Part shown: one piece after another, positions 5,305-9,966 of the stretch | How positions within the stretch are numbered: the stretch's first letter is position 1 | Layout: each line of letters opens with the position of its first letter | Assembly (NCBI GenBank): GCA_021786335.1 | Contig: JAJYNM010000031.1 | Coordinates: forward strand, 1 to 9,966 | Length of the DNA: 9,966 bases | Reading direction: 5' to 3' | From: an archaeon | GTDB lineage: Archaea > Thermoproteota > Nitrososphaeria > Nitrososphaerales > UBA183 | Notes under the pieces: generated by a model | The model's input: the letters and a program-made list of their open reading frames with translations, nothing else | Told to the model about the DNA's origin: nothing | Databases searched by the model: none | Made by a program: the position numbers and the translations under genes

Positions 5305-5466
5305 ATGTCCGAGGAAGACGAAGAGCTGGAAGACGACGAGCCAGAAAAGAAAGGCTGGGTGGACGAAGAGCCAGAAGAAGACCGAGAGGGCAAAGGGAAC
5401 GTTCCGACGCTGACTCTTACGAAGACGGCAACCGTGGCATCCGGTGCCTTGAGCGAACCTGTATAA
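5305..5466 (+). CDS. acidic microprotein (53 aa)
   Basis: The ATG opens MSEEDEELEDDEPEKKGWVD. The first 30 residues are dominated by Glu and Asp; a Thr/Val-rich tail (TLTLTKTATVASGALSEPV) ends at TAA. The start lies 25-32 bp after a TATA-like box, and its stop codon sits inside the TATA box of the following secreted-protein gene, so the two are tightly packed. No cysteines, signal peptide or hydrophobic segment are present. A highly acidic N-terminus could mimic DNA or bind basic proteins, but that is speculation. Coding status rests on the promoter spacing and the sustained bias; it could also be a non-coding spacer with a purine-rich strand. Confidence 0.45.
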   Translation: MSEEDEELEDDEPEKKGWVDEEPEEDREGKGNVPTLTLTKTATVASGALSEPV

Positions 5467-5468
5467 AC
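5461..5468 (+). promoter_or_regulatory. TATA box for secreted protein gene
   Basis: GTATAAAC is centred 27 bp upstream of the ATG at 5491, the clearest TATA element in the window. It implies a leaderless message. Confidence 0.6.
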
Positions 5469-5490
5469 TCCAGGAACCTGAGGTCGGCCG

Positions 5491-6120
5491 ATGAAAAGAC
5501 CCGCGTTCGCTAAGACTGCCGCTCCCATCATCATATCTCTCTTCCTTCTGACACCTGCCTTGCTTGTCTCCGCTCCTGCATATGCCACGAACTCTTCGCC
5601 CAAGCTTGTCGTCAACGTGACCGCCAAAGTGACCGGCGACGCAGACAGCGGAGGTTGCAGCTACTGGGCTGTGGACCATTACAACAAGCAAATCCAGATT
5701 TGGCAGCTATCAGACGGGAACTTCCTCGTCAAGGAGTCGTACAAAGGCTTCTGGCAGACCACAACGGGCGCTGTGAGTCCGGGGGCTGACTGCACCAAAG
5801 ACCTGCCTGTCGAAGGAATGACTGCGTCGGGAACTTTCAGCGGAACCCTGTCGTTTGTTGCGACGGGCACCTTCTCCCCCACCGAGCAGACGAACGGATT
5901 CATAGGGTCGTTCGACTTCGGGACCACCGCTTCTGACCTGCTGGGGACCTATTCAACTCAGACGGTTAATCCTACATACACGGACATGCTGACATTCTAC
6001 TTCCCCTCTGGCTTCAGCTACGTACCAAACACGCCGTCGCCTTTCACCTTCACCTATCACTACCAAGGCCAGACCTGGGTTGACGCTTCCTCTGGGCTCA
6101 CTGGGAACATAGTCACCTAG
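5491..6120 (+). CDS. secreted protein with Sec signal peptide
   Basis: The product has 209 residues. The N-terminus is a typical Sec signal: basic MKRPAFAK, a hydrophobic core APIIISLFLLTPALLVSA, and a likely cleavage after AYA at about residue 32. The mature part starts TNSSPKLVVNVTAKVTGDAD and is beta-rich with many Thr/Ser/Gly, short aromatic repeats and two cysteines (about residues 56 and 98) that may form a disulfide. There is no C-terminal membrane anchor, so release or loose attachment to the cell surface is likely. N-x-S/T sequons are few (NSS, NVT). I do not recognise a family. The gene has its own strong TATA box and a hairpin/T-tract terminator, so it is probably a single-gene transcription unit. 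Confidence 0.78.
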   Translation: MKRPAFAKTAAPIIISLFLLTPALLVSAPAYATNSSPKLVVNVTAKVTGDADSGGCSYWAVDHYNKQIQIWQLSDGNFLVKESYKGFWQTTTGAVSPGADCTKDLPVEGMTASGTFSGTLSFVATGTFSPTEQTNGFIGSFDFGTTASDLLGTYSTQTVNPTYTDMLTFYFPSGFSYVPNTPSPFTFTYHYQGQTWVDASSGLTGNIVT

Positions 6121-6128
6121 CACTGATT

Positions 6129-6159
6129 GGAGGGCGCTTGGGCCCTCCTTTCCTTTTTT
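6129..6159 (+). terminator. hairpin plus T-tract terminator
   Basis: GGAGGGC (6129-6135) pairs perfectly with GCCCTCC (6142-6148) around a 6-base loop, followed by TTTCC and a run of six T. It starts eight bases after the stop codon of the secreted protein. The form is that of a bacterial intrinsic terminator; in archaea the T-tract alone usually suffices. Confidence 0.72.
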
Positions 6160-6208
6160 GACGCAATCCCACTTCTGAGCACGTCTTTCGTGACAGTTTA
6201 GCGACTTG

Positions 6209-7081
6209 ATGGCCGCTCCTTTTAGGACTGTTCCGCGTATCCTCGTGTTGAACAGATTCTTCGTGCTTCTGGTGCTGCTTGTTATCGCTATCCCAACTTT
6301 TGCGGTGGCTCTTTCCCGTTCCGGTGGGGTGGACCCCTGCGACTTCCAAGGCGACTGCGTCTCGAGCTCGATCGTCTACTTCCGTTCCAATCCTGACCAC
6401 ACGCTGTATTTAGGAGACGCCTTCAGCGTCCCCGTTTCTATAACAGCAGGTTCCAACACATCGAGCTACTCTGTATCGTGGTCTTATGACCAGTCGATTT
6501 TCGAGAAGTCCGGGGACACCTTCACCGTCGTAGGAAACGAGACGGGAGTCTTCACGATTTCGGCCGCCGTAGCTTTCTCGGAAGCTGGGAATGCCACGGA
6601 ATCCAACTCAACGCTGACGACCAGCCAGAGCGTCACCGTAATCCCTCTTGAGATGACTCTCAAGACAAGGGTGGTCAACATGACAGATCCGGACGGGAAT
6701 GTCTTTCGCAACTCTGACGGGACGTTCTATCGCAATGACTCGTTCTGCGAATCTTGGAGCGCCACCTTCCAGTTTGCTGGCCAGAGGACAGACATCAAGA
6801 TCAACGTCACTTCCGTCGCGCCTTCGCTCCGGGTCCTCAACTACTCTGCAGACCCCCTCGGCCGTACAGGCAGGTTCTGCTATGTAGTGGAAACGGATGC
6901 CCCCTACGAACCATACAACACGACTCTGGTGGCGCGGGCGCTCAACTCGGAGGGGGTCTCCCTCGGGCGGAAGAGCAGCTCGCAGCCCTTCGCCGTCGTC
7001 CACTACGACCCGCAGTTCACGGCTTACGCCTATATGGAGTACGGGAACAGCACCGCCCCGACCAGCCTCGAGAGGCCCTGA
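6209..7081 (+). CDS. surface protein, N-terminal part, ended by in-frame TGA
   Basis: The ATG at 6209 is preferred over the TTG immediately before it. The N-terminus has a basic start and a long hydrophobic segment (FFVLLVLLVIAIPTFAVAL, residues about 17-35), a signal peptide or N-terminal anchor. The rest is an extracellular beta-rich protein with about ten N-glycosylation sequons (NTS, NET, NAT, NST, NMT, NDS, NVT, NYS, NTT) and a few cysteines (the CDFQGDC pair, later singles) that could form disulfides. The TGA at 7079-7081 interrupts what remains protein-like in the same frame afterwards, so this 290-residue product is probably a truncated form of a longer surface protein. No clear TATA box is seen. 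Family not recognised. Confidence 0.7.
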   Translation: MAAPFRTVPRILVLNRFFVLLVLLVIAIPTFAVALSRSGGVDPCDFQGDCVSSSIVYFRSNPDHTLYLGDAFSVPVSITAGSNTSSYSVSWSYDQSIFEKSGDTFTVVGNETGVFTISAAVAFSEAGNATESNSTLTTSQSVTVIPLEMTLKTRVVNMTDPDGNVFRNSDGTFYRNDSFCESWSATFQFAGQRTDIKINVTSVAPSLRVLNYSADPLGRTGRFCYVVETDAPYEPYNTTLVARALNSEGVSLGRKSSSQPFAVVHYDPQFTAYAYMEYGNSTAPTSLERP

Positions 7082-7357
7082 GTCCTATCCGTGAGGCACG
7101 ACGGGAACGACCCCGGCTACTCCTACGCGGGGGACAACAACACCCGCCCGTTCAACGGGAGCCTCACCTTCCAGGAGAGGGCCTACTTCGACAACTTCAC
7201 CTTCACCTCGCTGAGCTACCAGCCGTCCAACGTCACCGGGGCGTTCATGTACCACGTGGTCAACAGCACGGGGTCGCTCAGATACCGGTGGCTCAACGGG
7301 AACAGCTCTGCCCTGCTCGAAGGGAACAGGAGGATCGAGAAGTACGTCTTCGATGTC
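7082..7357 (+). pseudogene. continuation of surface protein after in-frame stop, truncated
   Basis: In the same frame as the upstream gene, codons after the TGA read VLSVRHDGNDPGYSYAGDNN, then NGSLTFQERAYFDNFTFTSL, then YQPSNVTGAFMYHVVNSTGS and WLNGNSSALLEGN. The composition is the same, with sequons NGS, NFT, NVT, NST and NSS. Sense is lost at about 7346-7357, where the DNA becomes the antisense of the integrase N-terminal fragment. The C-terminus with any membrane anchor is missing. A short frame could restart at the GTG at 7091, but no promoter is seen and this is more likely a broken gene. Confidence 0.6.
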
Positions 7358-7582
7358 GGTCCTCTTCGCCCGCCTCCAGGGCACGCGCATCAGCGTCGAC
7401 GCGGTGTGGAGCTGGTTGAGGTACTTCGCCTGCCTTCCGAGCGAGACGTCCTGGGCCTTGATGTGCTTGTGGAACGCCAGGATCAGCTTTCTGTCGGCCT
7501 CACGCAGGCGGGGGTCCGTGCCGAGCCTCGCGAGCGCGTTCTTCACTTCGTACTCGTAGTCGTGTATGTCGTCGCCTTGCAT
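7346..7582 (-). pseudogene. tyrosine recombinase (integrase), N-terminal fragment
   Basis: From the ATG at 7582 the fragment has 79 residues: DIHDYEYEVKNALARLGTDP, then EADRKLILAFHKHIKAQDVS and LGRQAKYLNQLHT, ending near RTDIED. This is the SAM-like core-binding domain of archaeal integrases (a helix preceding ADRKLILAFH, then LSLGRxxKYLxxL). A second ATG at 7597 is possible, but a TATA-like GTTAAG at 7605-7610 lies about 25 bp upstream of 7582 and favours that start. The open frame runs on past 7346 as the antisense of the surface gene, so homology ends at the junction and the catalytic domain is missing. It is placed 74-87 bp from the right-hand att copy and reads into the element, as expected for an integrase gene. 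Confidence 0.72.
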
Positions 7583-7603
7583 GCGGTAGGTGCCCATTCG
7601 AGC

Positions 7604-7611
7604 ACTTAACA
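7604..7611 (-). promoter_or_regulatory. TATA-like box for integrase N-terminal fragment
   Basis: Read on the minus strand, TGTTAAGT is centred about 25 bp upstream of the ATG at 7582. Spacing fits a leaderless start; the match is modest. Confidence 0.35.
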
Positions 7612-7655
7612 GCGGCCAGCCCTGCAGGCGGGGATTTGCCATCGCGGCGGGGTAT

Positions 7656-7669
7656 TCTCGCCCGGGGCA
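7656..7669 (+). repeat. attR-like copy of tRNA-Glu 3' end
   Basis: TCTCGCCCGGGGCA is identical to 232-245. The bases on either side do not continue the tRNA, so this is a bare 14-bp copy, as left at the distal end of a tRNA-integrated element. The exact match, combined with the adjacent integrase fragment, makes chance unlikely. Confidence 0.6.
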
Positions 7670-8002
7670 GCCTACGATATGGTCGTGTGCCTCTTTCCTT
7701 ACCGAATCTGATAACACCCATCGGGGCATAAAAACGCAAGAGTATTGCTGGTCGAACTCCGCGGGTCGGACACCCCAGTCCGTTTGATGCGGGTCGGACT
7801 TGAGATGGCACGTGCCAGTCAAACCTTGGCACAATGATGCTCCTTTCGAAGGCCTGATCCTTCGGCGAGAGTTATTCCAGGCCGATGCGCAACAGACCCT
7901 AAGCGCGGCTGGTTCGGGCGACGCGAGTCTGGGGAGGACTGGGCTTCGTTTGCTCATCATAGACCAACGCCAAAGCACTCTCGAGGGAAGCGCAACCAGG
8001 CC
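7670..8002. other. 333 bp without a gene
   Basis: No frame here looks like protein. Visible items are an AT-rich ATAAAAA at about 7730 (a possible TATA box on the plus strand with no gene after it), the 11-bp direct repeat GCGGGTCGGAC at 7761-7771 and 7789-7799, and a small hairpin TGCCA/TGGCA at about 7811-7829. The repeats could be operator sites or part of an unrecognised RNA. It lies between the right att copy and the 3' end of the toxin gene, which reads leftward towards it. Confidence 0.4.
7761..7799 (+). repeat. two 11-bp direct repeats, 28-bp period
   Basis: GCGGGTCGGAC occurs at 7761-7771 and again at 7789-7799, with a partial inverse (CAGTCCG) between them. A start-to-start distance of 28 bp is close to two and a half helical turns. 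It may be a binding-site pair; no protein can be assigned. Confidence 0.4.
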
Positions 8003-8272
8003 CTATCTGGGGCGGTAGGCCTGGGAGTGGGTGCCTGTCGATAGGAACGTCATCTCCCTCTGCGACACTCCAAACACCACCAGTAGGTTACCCCTGACCC
8101 GGTGGCTCCAGTTGCAGAAGTACGCCTTCCGTTCCAGGTGGTGAGCCAGCAGCGTCGGGTCGTCGGCAGACAGGATCAGCCTGACGGCTTCTTCGACCAG
8201 CGCTCGCTGGGACGGAGTGAGTTCGCGATGTCTTCTGACGAACTCGTCCGTGTACCTCACGCGTCTCAGCAC
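8003..8272 (-). CDS. RelE/ParE-superfamily toxin
   Basis: An 89-residue product from the GTG at 8272 (a GTG at 8260 is an alternative). The order of motifs fits RelE-type mRNA interferases: YTDEFVRRHRELTPS at the N-terminus, a helix (LVEEAVRLIL), then HHLERKA, SHRVRGNLLVVFGV (the beta-strand with Arg that is usual in this family) and a C-terminal TFLSTGTHSQAYRPR, matching the common GTHxxxY ending. Such toxins cut mRNA in the ribosomal A site. Length is typical (85-95). The gene follows its antitoxin by three bases in the same frame and is almost certainly cotranscribed with it. Autoregulation by the antitoxin-toxin complex is normal for the family. The exact substrate cannot be told from this sequence. 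Confidence 0.75.
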   Translation of the reverse strand: MLRRVRYTDEFVRRHRELTPSQRALVEEAVRLILSADDPTLLAHHLERKAYFCNWSHRVRGNLLVVFGVSQREMTFLSTGTHSQAYRPR

Positions 8273-8275
8273 GGC

Positions 8276-8644
8276 TCACGCCTGCTTTGCGAGCTCTCTC
8301 AGGAACTCGACAGCGTCGTGCTCCTTCGGCACCTCGTGAATCCTCCCCTTGCCGACGTCTTCCACCCCGGCTATGATGCTCTGCTCGAACTCTCTGTCCA
8401 GCATCAAGAAGACGTTCGTAAGTATCTGGTCCTTCGGCTGCCCTTCCTTGGAAGCCCTGGAGACGTAATCAATCACCTCTAGAAGGGACGACGCCGAGAT
8501 TTCAGCTGGAGGCGAGACGACTTCCCGCAGCGCCTCCTCCACGACGAAGCTCAGGGCCCCTCTCCTCCCCCCGTACTTCTCTTTGACTATCCTTCTCACC
8601 TCCTTTGCGAGGTCTTCATCCACCCTGACTAGTATCTGGGCCAT
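8276..8644 (-). CDS. ribbon-helix-helix antitoxin
   Basis: The ATG at 8644 (122 residues) is preferred over the one at 8659 because a TATA box (minus-strand GGTTTATC) lies about 28 bp upstream of it. Residues 1-42 show a CopG/Arc-like ribbon-helix-helix: AQILVRVDEDLAKEVRRIV, then GALSFVVEEALREVV. The strand QILVRV would insert in the DNA major groove as a dimer. The remaining 80 residues are helical (SLLEVIDYVSRASKEGQ; DREFEQSIIAGVEDV; HDAVEFLRELAKQA) and longer than in most antitoxins; this part presumably binds and neutralises the toxin. The stop precedes the toxin GTG by three bases. It is likely to repress its own promoter. Assignment is by fold signature and neighbour. Confidence 0.72.
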   Translation of the reverse strand: MAQILVRVDEDLAKEVRRIVKEKYGGRRGALSFVVEEALREVVSPPAEISASSLLEVIDYVSRASKEGQPKDQILTNVFLMLDREFEQSIIAGVEDVGKGRIHEVPKEHDAVEFLRELAKQA

Positions 8645-8667
8645 ATCGTAAGAACTCATAGCATATC

Positions 8668-8676
8668 AGATAAACC
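8668..8676 (-). promoter_or_regulatory. TATA box of the toxin-antitoxin operon
   Basis: Read on the minus strand, GTTTATCTG contains TTTATC centred 28 bp upstream of the ATG at 8644. It is a good archaeal TATA element, probably overlapped by the antitoxin operator. Confidence 0.5.
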
Positions 8677-8809
8677 TTGCGCAACGCAGGCGCCAGCGTC
8701 CTTAAGTGGTCATCGTGCCGGCGCCGCTGGGCCACACGGACTCCAAACGCCTCTCCTCTCCCACGCGCAGCGTGACGGAGTCGACGACGCGCTCATAAAC
8801 GGCGTCAGC

Positions 8810-9790
8810 GTGACCCTCACCGGCCTGGCTCCTGGGCTAGGTCTGTCGGTCAACTCGTTCGACTACCAGACCGTCCCGCCGGGGACGCCCAGTCTGGCAG
8901 GCACGGCCACGTACTTCGACCTGGAGGTCTCAGGTGTGTCCAACGGCACAGCGACTGTCTGCTTCAGCGGCGCGGCCGTCACCTCCTCCTATCTCCTCTA
9001 CTACTACTCCTCTTCCAAGGGCCAGTGGCTGCAGGCTCTAGACATAGCATTCAGTCAGCCCGACACAGTCTGCGGCATGATTGCTGCATCGGAGCTGAGC
9101 GGGACGCCGATGGCCGCGGTCCTCCCACCAGCAACTCCCCCTCCGCCGCCACCTGCCTTCAGCTTCTCCGTCGGCGTGATGCCGGCGACGGTGACCGTGC
9201 AACAGGGGGGCGCCGTGACTGCGACTGTAAGCGTCTCGCTCGTCTCCGGGAGCGCGCAGCTCGTCACGCTTTCGTCGAGCGGCCTTCCAAATGGAACATC
9301 GGTCTCCTTCAGCCTAGGCTCGTGCACGCCCGGATGCTCTTCAACCCTGACGATAGACGTGTCCGCGTACGTGTCACCGGGCAGCTACACGGTCGTTGTA
9401 ACTGGAAGCGGCGGAGGGTATAGCGAATCTGCCATGCTGACGCTCATTGTTACGCCGGCAACGACAACCACTACAACAACCCCTACAATGACCACGACAA
9501 GCACGGCCACTTCAACGGCAACGATCACGTCGACTTCGGCGACCACAACCTCCAACGCTGTCAGCTCGGCCAATGCGACTCCGACCTCGACCACGACGGC
9601 ATCCGCGACGACCTCCCAGGCGGCCCAGTCGACTTCGGCCACATCTTCAGCGACGACTTTCGCAGGCCTTCCCCTCTCAGTGAATTATACGCTGGCCCTA
9701 GTCGCGATAATCATCGTCGTCCTCGTCGCGTCGGCCATACTCGCCGTGGCGAGGAGAAAAGGTGCATCTGCCTACCACGCGAATTATTGA
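8810..9790 (+). CDS. C-terminal part of a membrane-anchored surface protein
   Basis: The frame is open upstream of the GTG at 8810, and the residues just before it (GVDDALINGVS) already read as protein, so the 5' end is probably truncated: there is no signal peptide and no TATA box. About residues 1-105 form a beta domain ending with a characteristic VCGMIAASELSGTPMAAVL. A Pro-rich hinge (PPATPPPPPP) leads to an Ig-like domain at about 117-215 (FSFSVGVMPATVTVQQGG; SSSGLPNGTSVSFSLGS; SPGSYTVVVTGSG). A Thr/Ser/Ala-rich stalk of about 70 residues follows (216-285), likely O-glycosylated. A single membrane span (YTLALVAIIIVVLVASAILA) precedes a basic RRKGAS tail, typical of archaeal surface proteins anchored at the C-terminus. 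It could be the missing end of the surface gene broken at 7357, but this is unproven. Confidence 0.72.
   Translation: MTLTGLAPGLGLSVNSFDYQTVPPGTPSLAGTATYFDLEVSGVSNGTATVCFSGAAVTSSYLLYYYSSSKGQWLQALDIAFSQPDTVCGMIAASELSGTPMAAVLPPATPPPPPPAFSFSVGVMPATVTVQQGGAVTATVSVSLVSGSAQLVTLSSSGLPNGTSVSFSLGSCTPGCSSTLTIDVSAYVSPGSYTVVVTGSGGGYSESAMLTLIVTPATTTTTTTPTMTTTSTATSTATITSTSATTTSNAVSSANATPTSTTTASATTSQAAQSTSATSSATTFAGLPLSVNYTLALVAIIIVVLVASAILAVARRKGASAYHANY
9455..9660 (+). repeat. low-complexity Thr/Ser/Ala stalk coding region
   Basis: Codons for Thr, Ser and Ala dominate (ACN, TCN, GCN), starting with a run of seven Thr. On the other strand this yields long Val/Ala-rich frames that are shadows. Typical of an extended, O-glycosylated stalk between the ligand domains and the membrane anchor. 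Confidence 0.65.
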
Positions 9791-9966
9791 AGCCTGCGAC
9801 AGTGTCCGGGCTCGGGACGGGCGCCCCGACATGCGGCCACGCGATGTTGTGGCTTGTAAACTCAGCCTGGAGCCTCGTCCCTGATGAAGTTCGACTCAAC
9901 AACGCTACACCGATGCAGAGAGGACTGGTATGGCTAATCCGTCCGGCAGAACTTAGCGCGAGGCTG
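9791..9966. other. downstream spacer, no gene seen
   Basis: No protein-like frame was seen. A weak hairpin TCGGG/CCCGA (9812-9816 with 9825-9829) follows the surface protein stop but has no T-tract, so it is a poor terminator. The window ends before the next gene. Confidence 0.35.

Larger units (their letters stand above)
232..7669. mobile_element. proposed tRNA-Glu-integrated element, degraded
   Basis: Two exact copies of a 14-bp sequence (TCTCGCCCGGGGCA) bound this interval. The left copy is the 3' end of the tRNA-Glu gene, and the right copy lies about 75 bp from the start of an integrase N-terminal fragment that reads inward. A tRNA 3' end, a direct repeat and an adjacent tyrosine recombinase gene are the classic signs of an archaeal integrative element. 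Contents fit accessory DNA: a PIWI fragment, an integrase C-terminal fragment, a ParB-like protein, several small HTH and zinc-finger proteins, a TFB core and surface proteins. No replication protein is recognisable. The integrase is not intact, so the element should be immobile on its own. The extent is inferred from the repeats and was not confirmed against an empty site. Confidence 0.55.

Noticed and set aside
5124..5627. 167-residue minus-strand frame with a poly-Ser stretch
   Set aside because: The serine run is the antisense of Glu/Asp codons of the acidic microprotein; the rest opposes the TFB and signal peptide sequences.
7079..7081. UGA as selenocysteine codon
   Set aside because: No reason to expect selenocysteine in this lineage, no obvious SECIS-like hairpin and no redox motif around the codon.
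232..7669. SSV-type partition of a single integrase by integration
   Set aside because: Partition would leave both halves in the same orientation and at the att cores; here they are inverted and the middle is missing.
7831..7870. C/D box small RNA (ATGATGC ... CCTGA)
   Set aside because: C box is imperfect, and no matching C'/D' pair or terminal stem was found.
7085..7978. 297-residue minus-strand frame as one protein
   Set aside because: Only about 7346-7597 resembles an integrase; the upstream part crosses the att copy without protein-like composition, and the downstream part is antisense to the surface gene.
9385..9642. Val/Ala-rich minus-strand frame resembling a membrane protein
   Set aside because: Antisense of the Thr/Ser stalk codons; no independent start signals.
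1..9966. CRISPR array
   Set aside because: No regularly spaced repeats of suitable length anywhere in the window.

Overview
The window looks like a GC-rich archaeal chromosome, most likely from the Thaumarchaeota (Nitrososphaeria) or a relative. Pointers to this are the 3' end of an archaeal histone gene, a tRNA-Glu with an archaeal TATA box about 27 bp upstream, a TFB-type transcription factor, archaeal-type tyrosine recombinase fragments, N-glycosylation-rich surface proteins with a Thr-rich stalk and C-terminal membrane anchor, and many genes whose start codon lies only 25-30 bp downstream of a TATA-like box (leaderless transcripts). The lineage is inferred from family resemblance alone.

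Layout. 1-245: host backbone, with the histone C-terminus (2-94) and tRNA-Glu(CTC) (171-245). 232-7669: a proposed integrated element of about 7.4 kb. The last 14 bases of the tRNA gene (232-245) recur exactly at 7656-7669, and the truncated 5' end of an integrase gene starts just inside the second copy and reads inward. Inside the element, from left to right, are: a C-terminal PIWI/Argonaute-like fragment (minus), an integrase C-terminal fragment (plus), a small helical protein (minus), a ParB-like/zinc-ribbon gene split by an apparent frameshift, a zinc-finger/DeoR-like HTH regulator, a small membrane protein, a second small HTH protein (minus), a frameshifted small zinc-finger gene, a TFB-like gene without zinc ribbon and with a frameshift near its 3' end, a 53-residue acidic microprotein, a secreted protein followed by a hairpin/T-tract terminator, and a surface protein broken by an in-frame UGA and then truncated against the integrase N-terminal fragment.

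7670-9966: to the right of the second repeat lie about 330 bp without a gene, a RelE-type toxin with its ribbon-helix-helix antitoxin (minus), and the C-terminal part of another (or the same) surface protein with an Ig-like domain, Thr/Ser-rich stalk and transmembrane anchor.

Taken together, this reads as a decaying or rearranged tRNA-integrated element carrying DNA-binding and transcription regulators (ParB-like, two HTH proteins, a zinc finger, a TFB core) and cell-surface genes, with Argonaute and integrase remnants at its edges. The integrase pieces at the two ends point in opposite directions, which suggests an internal inversion. Four reading-frame breaks and one in-frame stop within 5 kb mean that either real decay or indel errors in the assembly must be considered before functions are assigned.
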